Below are positions 9,157-19,655 of a stretch of DNA of 64,000 bases, one piece after another. The notes beneath the pieces were generated by a model. The model was not told where the DNA came from and ran no database searches. It saw only the letters and a program-made list of their open reading frames with translations. This DNA comes from Chryseobacterium bernardetii (GTDB lineage: Bacteria; Bacteroidota; Bacteroidia; Flavobacteriales; Weeksellaceae), in NCBI RefSeq assembly GCF_003815975.1, contig NZ_CP033932.1, forward strand, positions 2,399,501-2,463,500, in the 5' to 3' direction. The position numbers were made by a program, and so were the translations under genes. The stretch's first letter is position 1, and every line of letters starts with the position of its first letter.

Positions 9157-10158
9157 TTAGTCTGTCAAACCCACCAGCATCGCCGGATTGCGACGAAGCA
9201 ACAAATCAATATCTTTTTCCGGAACACCACCTGTCTGCAAGGCACGGATACACGTGTTCATCCCGTCAATCGGATGGGGCATACCTACCTGCCCCAAATC
9301 GCTCGTGATAAAACTGCGCTGCGGATTGATGCGGGCAAAGGATAAAAATTCCTCATCGCTCACACGTGTGAAATCCGGCAGTCCGGTTCCTGGTCCCCAA
9401 AGGTTGGTGATGTAACAGTATTCAATGAATGCACCTAGATCAATGCTTCGATTTATTTGATCTTTTGTCATCGTCCAAATGCCGCTATTGGCATGGGTGA
9501 CAACGAATTTCTTTACGCCTACCTCATGGGCTTTGCGAGCCAGTACGAGTGCCTCTTCGGGCGATGAATGACCTGTGGCAAACATGATGTCCGCCTCGCC
9601 ACATACTTCCATTACCCGTACCACCTCGGGTAATACCTTTCCATCACTGCCCAATACAGGAATAGCTTTCTCTTTGCTGTTCGCCCGTTTGAGCGGGTAC
9701 TGGGCATCGCCCGTGGGCATCCATATACAACGGCAGTAATTGCCTGTCGTTTCCACTGCCTTTTCGGCAGCCCTTACATTGACCTTATCGCCGTGTACAC
9801 GGTTCATCACCAAGCTGCCGAATACCTCAAAGTCGGGCAGTTCCTGACGGATGAGGTACACACGGTCATGGCAACTGAAATCATTGCTCTTGTACATAAT
9901 CGAACGATAACCCGCCTTATGTGCATCACGGGCAAAGCTAAGTTCATCTATCAGCCGTGGCTTGCTGTCGGGTGAGGCATGGATATGTATATCGCAGACA
10001 CCTTTCAGCAACGAAGTCCTTTGTGTAGGTGCTTCATCGGGTTGATTGTCCAATGTGCTATTTGATAAATTAGCTAAGCTCTCTACAGGGGCTAATCCTG
10101 AAACCATTATTGAACCTCCGCCCATAGCTGCTACTTTAAAAAAACGTCTGCGTTCCAT
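9157..10158 (-). CDS. Exported metal-dependent hydrolase (DUF6282, amidohydrolase/PHP-like)
   Basis: This 333-residue protein opens with a Tat-like leader (ERRRFFKVAAMGGGS). Putative metal ligands appear along the TIM-barrel strands: CDIHIHASPD, ATGHSSPEEA, VTHANSG and FITSDLGQ. These match the DUF6282 family within the amidohydrolase/PHP group, whose substrates are not established. The gene sits between the Tat aldo/keto reductase (15 bp) and the quinoprotein (18 bp), so it is probably co-translated with them. Lactone or amide hydrolysis linked to oxidation by the quinoprotein would be a reasonable guess, not shown. Confidence 0.75.
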   Translation of the reverse strand: MERRRFFKVAAMGGGSIMVSGLAPVESLANLSNSTLDNQPDEAPTQRTSLLKGVCDIHIHASPDSKPRLIDELSFARDAHKAGYRSIMYKSNDFSCHDRVYLIRQELPDFEVFGSLVMNRVHGDKVNVRAAEKAVETTGNYCRCIWMPTGDAQYPLKRANSKEKAIPVLGSDGKVLPEVVRVMEVCGEADIMFATGHSSPEEALVLARKAHEVGVKKFVVTHANSGIWTMTKDQINRSIDLGAFIEYCYITNLWGPGTGLPDFTRVSDEEFLSFARINPQRSFITSDLGQVGMPHPIDGMNTCIRALQTGGVPEKDIDLLLRRNPAMLVGLTD

Positions 10159-10173
10159 ACTTATTCCGTTTCT

Positions 10174-12163
<1,990 letters not shown>

Positions 12164-12209
12164 AATCAAATTTTTGTCCAATGTTAATTTTAAAATTCTA
12201 TTTTGTTTA

Positions 12210-12227
12210 ACGTGATTTACCTCACGT
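12210..12227. promoter_or_regulatory. Inverted repeat in the divergent promoter region
   Basis: ACGTGA (12210-12215) and TCACGT (12222-12227) form a perfect 6-bp dyad with a 6-nt spacer, about 50 bp upstream of the redox operon start at 12163. A second small dyad TTTGT-aat-ACAAA follows at 12231-12243. Position between operon and regulator suggests an operator; not tested. Confidence 0.45.
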
Positions 12228-12338
12228 AAGTTTGTAATACAAAGTTCCTATCTTCCTAAAACATATAGCATATACAAACCACGGATTGTGCTACCATTTT
12301 CACTGATTTGCACCAATTTGCATATAGGGGAAGAAATA

Positions 12339-13271
12339 ATGGATAAATTTGTATTGATTTTAAACGCAATTGAAATGGACGATATTTTAAGAATTGATAC
12401 GGTTAGCCAGCACGATGCTTTCTATCATAAGGAGAATTTACATCCGCTGGTAAGCATAATGGATTTTGACGGCAGAGTGCCGGAGATCTATGCTTCCAAA
12501 ATGAATTTTGGTTTTTATGCGGTGTATTTAAAGGAGGTGATGTGCGGCGATATGAAATACGGGAAACATACCTATGACTATCAGGATAGGACATTGGTCT
12601 TTGTTGCTCCGGGGCAGATCATCAACGTGGATATCAACAAGGACTACAAACCGCAGGGCTACGCACTACTGTTCCATCCCGACCTGATACGTGGCACATC
12701 CCTGGGCAGGCATATAGATGAATATACGTTCTTTTCCTACCAGTCGAACGAAGCGTTGCATCTATCCGAAAGGGAAAGAAAGATTGTACTGGACTGTTTC
12801 GACAAAGTCGAGTACGAACTGGAACGGGGTATGGACAAGCATAGCAGGATGCTGATTGCTTCCAACATTGAACTGTTCCTGAATTACTGTGTACGGTTTT
12901 ATGAACGCCAGTTCATTACACGTAATGAGGCAAACAATGATATTTTAATCCAGTTTGAAAAGCTGTTGGGTGAATATTATCAATCGGAGAAACCGCAGAC
13001 AATAGGCTTGCTTTCTGTTACCTATTGTGCGCAGCAACTCAATCTTTCTACCAATTATTTCGGTGACCTGATAAAAAAGGAAACTGGCAAGACGGCTTTG
13101 GAATATATCCAATTGAAAATAATGGCTTTGGCTAAACAGAAGATACTGGACAATAAAAAGACCATAAATGAGATAGCCTATGAATTAGGTTTTAAGTATC
13201 CTGCCCACTTTACACGTACATTTAAAAAGATAACTGGAACAACGCCGATAGAATACAGGTCTTTGAATTGA
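12339..13271 (+). CDS. AraC-family transcriptional regulator
   Basis: This 310-residue regulator uses the ATG at 12339, behind the ribosome binding site GGGGAAG; an in-frame GTG at 12288 is unlikely. An N-terminal cupin-like sensor domain (about 1-190) is followed by two helix-turn-helix units: VTYCAQQLNLSTNYFGDLIK near residue 225 and INEIAYELGFKYPAHFTRTF near residue 275, ending in GTTPIEYRSLN. It reads divergently from the redox operon 12163-4015 and is the likely local activator. The ligand is unknown. The mob genes converge on its 3' end, 20 bp away. Confidence 0.88.
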   Translation: MDKFVLILNAIEMDDILRIDTVSQHDAFYHKENLHPLVSIMDFDGRVPEIYASKMNFGFYAVYLKEVMCGDMKYGKHTYDYQDRTLVFVAPGQIINVDINKDYKPQGYALLFHPDLIRGTSLGRHIDEYTFFSYQSNEALHLSERERKIVLDCFDKVEYELERGMDKHSRMLIASNIELFLNYCVRFYERQFITRNEANNDILIQFEKLLGEYYQSEKPQTIGLLSVTYCAQQLNLSTNYFGDLIKKETGKTALEYIQLKIMALAKQKILDNKKTINEIAYELGFKYPAHFTRTFKKITGTTPIEYRSLN

Positions 13272-13291
13272 AAAAGTTGATAGAAAAGGTG

Positions 13292-14572
13292 TTAATTTAG
13301 GTTTCTCTTTCTTTTTTTCTTTTTTTTCATGTTGAACTCAAATATCTGTTCCTCTGGATCTTCGTACATTCCATCTAGCAAAAGTGAATCCAACAATCCC
13401 CATTCACTTAATAAATTTCCGCTGTTTATCATAAAATCGAATAGCGGATGAAGTTCATCTTTAAGAGATGTCGTATTTATATTCGTGTGATTTGGAGGCG
13501 TGGTTCGTTTGTTGCTAGGCGTTTCACTGAGTTTGTTGTCGGCAAAAAGCTTTTGGAATACGTTAGCAGAGAATTGTTTTCCCAAATGTGAACCGTTGAA
13601 TACATGACCGGTATTGTGATCTATAAAGGTAATTCCATACAATCTTTCCTGTTCATTTCTTCTAATGACTGTATTTATTCCGTGCTCTATTAAATAAGTG
13701 GTAAACTCCTTTTCATTGCTGGTTATTGTTAAGGCCTCAGAAATAATCAGACTGGTTTTCTCTTTAATTTCGGGACGTACTATTTTACTCTTTTCAAAAT
13801 GTGATCGAAGGGCTATAAGGCCCGCCTGTTTTCCGAAGAGGGATGCTTTAAACGGATTACCTATTTTAGTTCCGCCAGCATCAACAGCGCTATAAACTAA
13901 TCCTTCTTTGATCTCGCCTCTATAATCTTTTTTTATATGTTCGGCGGTAATATTGAAAAGTGAAAGAAGAGCATTGTAACTGCCCAGGTTTTGAAAGTTA
14001 TAATAGGCAGGTAGGTAACGTACAATCGACGCAATCTGACTTTTAATATTTCCTTTGTTATGATCGACAGGGGTAAAGGTAAAACGCTCATCAGAACTTA
14101 TCTTTTGATCTGCTGGAATTAATTTGTATTTTTTTTCAATCTGTCGGCAGATTTCCATTGATTTTTTCTTCTCAAAAACATCAGATATTTTTATTCCGTT
14201 TTCATCTACTGTTGTTGATACAATGTGGATGTGTGTTCTATCGATATCGTTGTGCTTAAAAACCACATAGGGTTGATTGCCATAGCCCATTCTGGTCATG
14301 TACTCATTTGCAATGTTGATGAAGTCGTCATCCGATACAATATCATGCGGATCTGGATTTATCGAAATATGGATTGCAGTTTTTTCTGTGTTCTTATTTG
14401 CTGCAAGGTTCGGGACGAATGAAGCCAATAATTGTCCTGTCGTATAGTTTCCATCAGGCGTTTCAAGCATATTGTTCATGTGTAATATCTGACCGTTATC
14501 CCGTAAAACTTTGTTATGATTATATAGCAATGCACCATATATTTTTGAGCCACGACCTATTTTTGCGATCAT
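13292..14572 (-). CDS. mobB: Relaxase / mobilization nuclease MobB
   Basis: This 426-residue relaxase nicks the transfer origin and carries the strand into the recipient. The N-terminal domain has the candidate catalytic Tyr in KIYGALLYNHNKVL and the histidine metal-binding motif HNDIDRTHIHIV (about residues 105-116), as in the Bacteroides MobB group. The C-terminal third is Lys/Asn-rich and ends in a basic tail (KKKKKKRKRN). It overlaps the upstream mobA by 4 bp, so the two are translationally coupled. A shorter C-terminus than some relatives is possible, but the relaxase core is complete. Confidence 0.9.
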   Translation of the reverse strand: MIAKIGRGSKIYGALLYNHNKVLRDNGQILHMNNMLETPDGNYTTGQLLASFVPNLAANKNTEKTAIHISINPDPHDIVSDDDFINIANEYMTRMGYGNQPYVVFKHNDIDRTHIHIVSTTVDENGIKISDVFEKKKSMEICRQIEKKYKLIPADQKISSDERFTFTPVDHNKGNIKSQIASIVRYLPAYYNFQNLGSYNALLSLFNITAEHIKKDYRGEIKEGLVYSAVDAGGTKIGNPFKASLFGKQAGLIALRSHFEKSKIVRPEIKEKTSLIISEALTITSNEKEFTTYLIEHGINTVIRRNEQERLYGITFIDHNTGHVFNGSHLGKQFSANVFQKLFADNKLSETPSNKRTTPPNHTNINTTSLKDELHPLFDFMINSGNLLSEWGLLDSLLLDGMYEDPEEQIFEFNMKKKKKRKRNLN

Positions 14573-15000
14573 AAATGTTGTTTTTTAGCAAGGTGTTCGG
14601 TTTCAAATTTTTTGCTTAAGATCAAAATTTCCCGGCAGATCGTAGCTAGTTCTATGGTCAGTGCTTCAAGTTTTCCTATATAAAAGACTGTTTTTTTATC
14701 ACCGAAATTTGTGTGCAGGATCTTTACGATCTGGTTATAGTTTACCCCGATTGCCCTGAATTGGCTAAAAAACTGCGTTAATTTCGTGCAGTAATCCATA
14801 GCTCCTTTATCTAGGACAACTGAATTTATCTTCCTTTCAAACAATAGGGATACAATAAATTTAGCTTTATTGTCAAGCCCTGATTGATCCAATAATGCTA
14901 AAAATCTCGCGTTTTCTGCATCCGTAAGGCGGAAAGCATAACGATGTATAGCTTTTTCTATTTTAGGTTTTCGACCTCCTCTATGAATTGTTGTAGCCAT
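14569..15000 (-). CDS. mobA: Mobilization accessory protein MobA (MobC-domain type)
   Basis: This 143-residue basic protein has GRKPKIEKAIHRYAFRLTDA at the N-terminus (ribbon-helix-helix-like DNA binding) and FSQFRAIGVNYNQIVKIL in the middle. The latter is the characteristic stretch of the bacterial mobilization accessory family (PF05713), which binds oriT and helps the relaxase. In Bacteroidota elements this protein is named MobA. Stop and start codons overlap with mobB. The transfer origin would normally lie just upstream, in 15001-15396 or in 16363-16977. Confidence 0.88.
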   Translation of the reverse strand: MATTIHRGGRKPKIEKAIHRYAFRLTDAENARFLALLDQSGLDNKAKFIVSLLFERKINSVVLDKGAMDYCTKLTQFFSQFRAIGVNYNQIVKILHTNFGDKKTVFYIGKLEALTIELATICREILILSKKFETEHLAKKQHL

Positions 15001-15200
15001 CTTTTTTTTTAAAAAAGTAGGCCATTTAAAAATTTAAAGTTGGAAGTATTCCAATAATTTCCTAATTGATCCTATTAATTCATAAATTGAAACAATCAAT
15101 TTTTCCCTTTTACAGGTCCGTTTATGAAATCCTTTAGCTAAATAAATTTTTTCTCTTTAATTTGTTTTGTGGTTCCATCTGGCTGATTAGTATAAAATGA

Positions 15201-15223
15201 AAAGGTAGCAATTTGCTACCTTT
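15201..15223. repeat. Hairpin upstream of mobA
   Basis: AAAGGTAGC (15201-15209) pairs with GCTACCTTT (15215-15223) around a 5-nt loop; the stem is perfect. It could be a terminator or part of oriT. Confidence 0.55.
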
Positions 15224-15325
15224 ACAACCTTATTATAAATTGATTTTGTCTATATTCTTTCTTAAAAGTAACTGTTAAATTCCTTGTGACCCTACCTTTA
15301 TTTTGATTTTACAATTTGTCATAAA

Positions 15326-15358
15326 CGGAAGTGCTAATAGGTATTAATTGCACTTCCG
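15326..15358 (-). terminator. Hairpin after the DoxX-like gene
   Basis: CGGAAGTGC (15326-15334) and GCACTTCCG (15350-15358) form a perfect 9-bp stem about 40 bp past the stop of the minus-strand gene at 15397. The T tract is weak. Confidence 0.5.
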
Positions 15359-15396
15359 TAAGCTCAATAACCTGTTGATATTTTTAATTGCGATGA

Positions 15397-15759
15397 CTAT
15401 ACTGTAAACCTAAAGTATGCCACAATTGCTGACAGTATAAAAACCACAATCAACATGGGGAGCATTTTGTATTCTTGTTTTTTAGTATGAACAACCATAC
15501 CTGCTATCATAATTAAACAAAAGCCCGTTGCTGACATAGGTGTCAGTATCGGTGCAAAATCTATAAGCCACGGGATTATAATGCCGATACAGCCTAACCA
15601 TTCAAGAACTCCTAATATTCGGATTGGTATGATTGAACTCTCGGATTTTAAATGTCCATCTGCGACATGTTTTTCTTTACTTCCGGTAATTTTTCCAAAG
15701 CCCGGCATTATAAAAAATAGAGATAGAAGTCCCTGTATTATCCACAAAATTGTATTCAT
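15397..15759 (-). CDS. DoxX-like membrane protein
   Basis: This 120-residue protein has four predicted membrane helices. The N-terminal pattern IIQGLLSLFFIMPGFGKITG is followed by RILGVLEWLGCIGIIIPW, as in the DoxX/DoxX-like family of small integral membrane proteins. Family members are linked to thiosulfate oxidation or redox stress, but most are uncharacterised. It lies in the ICE backbone between the mob genes and the traA promoter region, on the minus strand, probably monocistronic. Confidence 0.75.
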   Translation of the reverse strand: MNTILWIIQGLLSLFFIMPGFGKITGSKEKHVADGHLKSESSIIPIRILGVLEWLGCIGIIIPWLIDFAPILTPMSATGFCLIMIAGMVVHTKKQEYKMLPMLIVVFILSAIVAYFRFTV

Positions 15760-15810
15760 TTTTGGTCTTTAAGTAATTAAAAAAATATGCTATTGAAAAC
15801 TTTAATGGAT

Positions 15811-15847
15811 GAGCATAACAAGAAGCCTTGAAAAATCAAGGATGCTC
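15811..15847. repeat. Two-level hairpin upstream of the DoxX-like gene
   Basis: An outer stem GAGCAT (15811-15816) with ATGCTC (15842-15847) encloses an inner stem CCTTGA (15826-15831) with TCAAGG (15836-15841). The left side has a 9-nt internal bulge. Function unknown; the region 15760-16050 has no open frame. Confidence 0.45.
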
Positions 15848-16050
15848 CCCAAATGATTTTGAGTGACAAAATCCTATATTTCCTAATTACTGGTTAACCC
15901 TTTTTAGGTTGGTCTAACCAAAGATTGATATCTTCCATTGATGGTTCTATTTGTGCTAGAATATGCAAATATAATAAAAAGTGATGCTGTTAACTGAATT
16001 GTAGATTGATGATTTTAAGTTATATCTATTCTCTTCTGCGTTTGTGCTTC

Positions 16051-16362
16051 CTATTCATCATAGGCAAAATCTTGTTTTTCGTAATCTTCGCTCTGGGCTT
16101 CGTGCAGTGAACCGCCCAGTACTTCAATCAAACTGTCTCCACGTTTATCCGTAGTTAAGAAGTCGAACAAATGATTTGTTTCTTTCGCAGGAAGATCTGG
16201 ATCATTTGATGTAGATAGTTTGGGTTGTAATCCAGCTGGTTCCTTAATATCGGGCTTCATGTTATTGTTCCCATAGTCATTAAAAGTTTTTTGATGACGG
16301 TTCCTTTGCTTAGGTTGAGCCGTTCCATATCGTTTCAGATTTTTGTGGTCTACAAATGTCAT
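16051..16362 (-). CDS. Hypothetical ICE protein (103 aa)
   Basis: This hydrophilic protein has no signal or membrane segment. The N-terminus is basic (DHKNLKRYGTAQPKQRNRH) and the C-terminus acidic (EAQSEDYEKQDFAYDE), which looks disordered at both ends. I do not recognise a family. It starts at an ATG at 16362, at the edge of the structured 16363-16977 region, and reads away from traA. Small proteins of this kind flank mobA/traA in related elements, so a relaxosome or regulatory role is possible but only by position. Confidence 0.55.
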   Translation of the reverse strand: MTFVDHKNLKRYGTAQPKQRNRHQKTFNDYGNNNMKPDIKEPAGLQPKLSTSNDPDLPAKETNHLFDFLTTDKRGDSLIEVLGGSLHEAQSEDYEKQDFAYDE

Positions 16363-16443
16363 TCCGTAAATACAGCTCAGTAATCACAAATCAATTTTAA
16401 TTCACAAAAACCCTCGACTTTGGAGAGCGTTTTCAGTCCTCGG

Positions 16444-16518
16444 CAGAGCAAGTAGTTTTGGGGCACAAAACGAGTTTTGAGGCACTCAAAACACAACTTG
16501 CTCTGTTCTTGGGAACAG
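16444..16518. repeat. Nested inverted-repeat array
   Basis: A 10-bp outer stem CAGAGCAAGT (16444-16453) pairs with ACTTGCTCTG (16496-16505). Inside lie two hairpins: GTTTTG-n5-CAAAAC at 16455-16471 and GTTTTGAG-gca-CTCAAAAC at 16474-16492. Next to them, CTGTTC-ttgg-GAACAG (16503-16518) shares three bases with the outer stem, so the structures compete. All stems are perfect. Cruciform or oriT-like use is likely but unproven. Confidence 0.7.
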
Positions 16519-16689
16519 ATATGAGAAAGTGTAGAATAAAGCTCGAATCATAAAGAGTTCTCGGAAACCGTAGGTAAAAGGAGGAAAGGTAGTAAAGCTT
16601 CTGCTTTACTGCCCATACAGTTGCCTTCTTTTGTATAGAGCATGTGGGAAGGAACTATGGTTAATTTACCCACTTGCAAAGCAATTAAT

Positions 16690-16757
16690 TATAAAAGCAT
16701 AAAAGTGTTAGGTTTTGCAACTATAAAAGCATAAAACTATAAAAGCGTAAAAGCATA
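16690..16757 (+). repeat. Iteron-like direct repeats upstream of traA
   Basis: TATAAAAGCATAAAA occurs at 16690-16704 and 16722-16736, and a one-mismatch copy TATAAAAGCGTAAAA at 16738-16752, followed by a partial AAAAGCATA (16749-16757). Start-to-start distances are 32 and 16 bp, so copies share a 16-bp register. Their place about 220-290 bp before a ParA-type gene suggests binding sites for a partition or replication protein. Confidence 0.6.
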
Positions 16758-16977
16758 GAAACGGTAAAATTTGAAGTCATAAATATTGGAAGATCGTTTA
16801 CCAGCCTACGAAATTCTAAGAAGTATGAATGATTTACAAGTAAGATGTAAGTCTATATGTAAGGGCCTTTATAAATCCTTATAACTGACTAAACACATAT
16901 TTTACGATGCATCTGTAAAGTTAGGCAGTTGCTCTTTGATACAACTTTAAAATTAGGAAGCTATAAAATGATATAAT

Positions 16978-17745
16978 ATGGAAAAAAAGAAAGAAACCTT
17001 AAAGGTAAGCATTTATGCGCAAAAGGGCGGAGTTGGTAAATCGACAATGACGATTCTTCTTGCGAGCGTTTTGCATTATCGTCTTGGATATAATATCGTG
17101 GTACTGGATTGCGATTTTCCGCAGCACAGCCTTCTCGGTATGCGTGAAAGAGATAAGCGTAGCATTATGGAAAGTGATTTCCATAAAAAACTGGCTGTTA
17201 AACAATTCCATAGCATAAATAAGAAGGCTTATCCGATCATAAAGTGTAAGGCGGAAAATGCGCTTGAAAAAGCTTTTGATTATTGTGAGACAAGCTCTGT
17301 TAGGCCGGATATTATTTTTTTCGATCTCCCCGGAACTGCCAATACACAGGGCGTTATCGGTGCTTTAAAGGGCATGAACTACATTTTTTCGCCAATTACT
17401 GCAGACCGACTGGTCGTTGAGAGTACACTGGCATTCAGTGAGGTTTTCCTGAAACTTCCGGCGCAGAATAAAAATGTCATTGAGCAATCCTTATTCCTAT
17501 TCTGGAACCAGGTTGACGGGAGGGAAAAGACAGGTCTTTATGATTCTTATCAAACTGTAATAGAGGGATTATCACTGAAGAGTATGGCAACAAGGATCAT
17601 GGACAGTAAGCGGTTTCGGAAAGAAATTGATGACACAGGAAGCTATGTTTTCAAGTCCACACTGCTGCCTGCCGACTTACAGATTTTGAAAGCTACGCGT
17701 GTAGATGAATTTGTTAAAGAATTTTTAAAAATAATTCATATCTGA
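16978..17745 (+). CDS. traA: ParA-family ATPase (TraA of Bacteroidetes ICE)
   Basis: This 255-residue protein has the deviant Walker A motif KGGVGKST at residues 15-22, DCDFPQHS (Walker A') and IIFFDLPGT (Walker B). Such proteins bind DNA non-specifically with ATP and position DNA or protein cargoes. In CTnDOT-like elements this gene opens the tra region and is called TraA. It reads into two DUF3408 genes with 1-bp spacing. The long structured leader upstream may contain its partner site; no ParB-type gene is obvious unless one of the DUF3408 proteins fills that role. Confidence 0.88.
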   Translation: MEKKKETLKVSIYAQKGGVGKSTMTILLASVLHYRLGYNIVVLDCDFPQHSLLGMRERDKRSIMESDFHKKLAVKQFHSINKKAYPIIKCKAENALEKAFDYCETSSVRPDIIFFDLPGTANTQGVIGALKGMNYIFSPITADRLVVESTLAFSEVFLKLPAQNKNVIEQSLFLFWNQVDGREKTGLYDSYQTVIEGLSLKSMATRIMDSKRFRKEIDDTGSYVFKSTLLPADLQILKATRVDEFVKEFLKIIHI

Positions 17746-17746
17746 G

Positions 17747-18154
17747 ATGGCAATAAAGAAAGATCGTAAAGAATTTGAGAAACCCATCATAGATGAGGAG
17801 TACCTGATGAGCATTATGAGTGGCGATGAGCCTTTGCCAGCGGCAGATCCGGAGAAAAGCACCGATAAAGATATAATGCCCACGGCTAAAGTTGAGAAGT
17901 CCAGACCAAGATCCGGTAAAAAAATGGATTACGAAGATTTGTTCCTTGTCAACCGTTTTCCAACCGGCAGGAGTGGAAAGGTTGTCTATATACGGTCTGA
18001 ATATCACGAACGGCTCCTGCGCATAGTTCAGTTGACCCGTGAGGACAAAATCACTCTGTATTCCTATATAGATAATATACTGGAAAATCATTTTAGAGAA
18101 TATGGTGATGAGATTACCGATTATTTCAATAAAAAATTTAAACCCATTTTATAA
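17747..18154 (+). CDS. traB: DUF3408 conjugation protein (TraB-like)
   Basis: This 135-residue protein has a disordered, charged N-terminal half. The C-terminal DUF3408 domain follows from about residue 60: MDYEDLFLVNR, then GKVVYIRSEYHERLLRIVQL and LYSYIDNILENHF. The fold resembles ribbon-helix-helix DNA-binding proteins. It follows traA by 1 bp and is itself followed by a paralogue, the usual pair in Bacteroidota elements. The traB name is by position. Probable DNA-binding partner of the ParA protein. Confidence 0.8.
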   Translation: MAIKKDRKEFEKPIIDEEYLMSIMSGDEPLPAADPEKSTDKDIMPTAKVEKSRPRSGKKMDYEDLFLVNRFPTGRSGKVVYIRSEYHERLLRIVQLTREDKITLYSYIDNILENHFREYGDEITDYFNKKFKPIL

Positions 18155-18155
18155 G

Positions 18156-18452
18156 ATGAAAAAGCAACAGAAAAAGGTTGAAGTTACTGTAAAAGTACAT
18201 CAGCAGGTAACTTATGAAAATGTGAATTACGAATCACTTTTCCTGTCAGATATTTTGATGGATAAACGTGGCGATAAGAGCATCTATGTCAGCAGCGAGC
18301 ATCATACCAGATTAGCCAGGATCGCCAATGTGATCGGTGAGGATAGAATACCGTTGTATGCGCTACTGGATAATATTTTGAGGCATCATTTCACGCTTTT
18401 TGAAGAAATGCTCGTCAAAGAGTTTAACGACAAATCTAAGCCACTTTTTTAA
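18156..18452 (+). CDS. traC: DUF3408 conjugation protein (TraC-like paralogue)
   Basis: The ATG at 18156, 1 bp after the upstream stop, gives 98 residues; a longer frame from 18102 overlaps the neighbour and is rejected. The domain is clearly paralogous to the preceding gene: VNYESLFLSDILMDKRGDKS, SEHHTRLARIANVIGEDRI and LLDNILRHHF align throughout. The pair may form heterodimers. Role in transfer regulation or partition is inferred from position. Confidence 0.78.
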   Translation: MKKQQKKVEVTVKVHQQVTYENVNYESLFLSDILMDKRGDKSIYVSSEHHTRLARIANVIGEDRIPLYALLDNILRHHFTLFEEMLVKEFNDKSKPLF

Positions 18453-18456
18453 GATC

Positions 18457-19071
18457 ATGGAAGCTTTAATACAGATTGTAATATTGTTCTGCCTAATTAT
18501 CGTGATTATACTGTTGTTGGTTGACAAGGTTAGGTTCATCAATCCTCAGCGCAAAATAGATCGGAATGTTGAGCAGGAAGCGGAACCCGATGTCATTGGG
18601 AAGGTCACAATTCCTGAAAAAGAAAAAGGACCGGTGTGGCTTGCCAACAGGAAAAAGTTAATCGAACAGATGTTAGCAAAAAAGGCGGATCAGGAAAACA
18701 ATGATTCAACCGGAAATGAACGGGAAGAAGAAAGTGCCTCAAACTTTAATAATGAGGAACCTGACGATATCGATAATATTCCAGCGGATGATGATCGGTT
18801 TGGACAGGCAGTCTCTTTAAATGAACTGACAAAAGTTGGAAACCTGTTGCAGCAGGAGAATCTGGATGCAGCCCAGGAAAAGGAAACAAGTGACATTATC
18901 CAAAAAATTGAGGGAACGGAGTTTCTAGCGATGATGCAACAGTCCATTGATGGGGCTTCTCAGAAGATTGCCAGACTTTTAGATAAGTCGTTATCTGAAA
19001 AACATAATGTTATTCCAAAAGAGAACCAGAATAATGCCCTGGACAATTTTGATATCGGGGACTTTATCTGA
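18457..19071 (+). CDS. traD: TraD-like membrane-anchored conjugation protein
   Basis: The ATG at 18457 lies 4 bp after the previous stop and gives 204 residues. One N-terminal membrane helix (IVILFCLIIVIILLLV) is followed by a long acidic, probably disordered region (EREEESASNFNNEEPDDIDN). A C-terminal conserved-looking stretch (IQKIEGTEFLAMMQQSIDGA) closes it. Proteins like this follow the DUF3408 pair in Bacteroidota elements and are named TraD. The name is assigned by position and topology, since sequence conservation in the family is low. Confidence 0.65.
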   Translation: MEALIQIVILFCLIIVIILLLVDKVRFINPQRKIDRNVEQEAEPDVIGKVTIPEKEKGPVWLANRKKLIEQMLAKKADQENNDSTGNEREEESASNFNNEEPDDIDNIPADDDRFGQAVSLNELTKVGNLLQQENLDAAQEKETSDIIQKIEGTEFLAMMQQSIDGASQKIARLLDKSLSEKHNVIPKENQNNALDNFDIGDFI

Positions 19072-19117
19072 TACTGAATTTTTAATGCACTAATTAGTAA
19101 TAATAAAAAAAGCAGCT

Positions 19118-19519
19118 ATGATAGCAAAGGATGATCCTGACTATATAATAGAAGAATACAAAGGCCGGATAATAGCCAGTCATAAAAGTAATGTGTCACA
19201 AAAATCAATGGACAATATTATCATTGTTTATGATAAGCTTGATTTTCCCGATTATGGATTTTACATCGGACTTGATGATTCAAAAAACATAGGCTACCGG
19301 AAAATGGAACCTGTTAATATGGAAGATGCCAGAAATTATATTGATTGGCTATCAGAAGTGACCAATAAAAAAGGCATACAGCAAGATCGGTCAGTTTCTG
19401 TTCCCTTACCGATAAAAGAAGTGGTTGGCCAGATTTTATCTGAGGTCGCATTGAAAAGGTTGGAAAATAAAGAGGCACAGTCCCCAATTAAATCCCGAAA
19501 AAAGGGTAGGGGGATTTGA
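19118..19519 (+). CDS. Hypothetical ICE protein (133 aa)
   Basis: This soluble protein has a compact N-terminal domain of about 90 residues (DPDYIIEEYKGRIIAS, LDFPDYGFYIGLDDSKNIGY) and a basic tail ending KSRKKGRGI. No recognised family. It is in the same direction as traA-D and only 46 bp downstream of traD, so it is probably part of the same transcript. Confidence 0.6.
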   Translation: MIAKDDPDYIIEEYKGRIIASHKSNVSQKSMDNIIIVYDKLDFPDYGFYIGLDDSKNIGYRKMEPVNMEDARNYIDWLSEVTNKKGIQQDRSVSVPLPIKEVVGQILSEVALKRLENKEAQSPIKSRKKGRGI

Positions 19520-19655
19520 ACCTCTCAATTTCGGAAATTGGATAGGAAATGTTCGGAATAATAGTGTCGCGATTGTTTGTCGTCTTCAAAAGTCGGCGAT
19601 TTCACGCTGAATTTAGCTCAGCAATAAAATTAATAAAAATGATAAACGCTGAGCT

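Larger units (their letters stand above)
15001..15396. other. Non-coding region between mobA and the DoxX-like gene; possible oriT
   Basis: No open frame is found in these 396 bp. The region is A/T-rich and holds two hairpins, listed separately (15201-15223 and 15326-15358). The position just upstream of mobA is where oriT lies in related elements, but I see no sequence I can identify as a nick site. Confidence 0.4.
16363..16977. other. Structured non-coding region upstream of traA; candidate oriT or partition site
   Basis: This 615-bp gap holds no credible gene but has dense secondary structure. There is a nested three-hairpin array at 16444-16518, a further hairpin at 16588-16613 (11-bp stem GGTAGTAAAGC with GCTTTACTGCC, one G-U pair) and AT-rich direct repeats at 16690-16757. 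It separates the minus-strand mob side from the plus-strand traA operon, so it must also carry the traA promoter. The role is inferred from structure and position. Confidence 0.5.

Noticed and set aside
16690..16757. CRISPR-like array
   Set aside because: Only three copies of an AT-rich 15-mer without unique spacers; iteron-like sites are a better reading.
18102..18155. Longer start for the second DUF3408 gene
   Set aside because: It would overlap the upstream gene by 53 bp and adds residues unlike the family; the ATG at 18156 has tight operon spacing.
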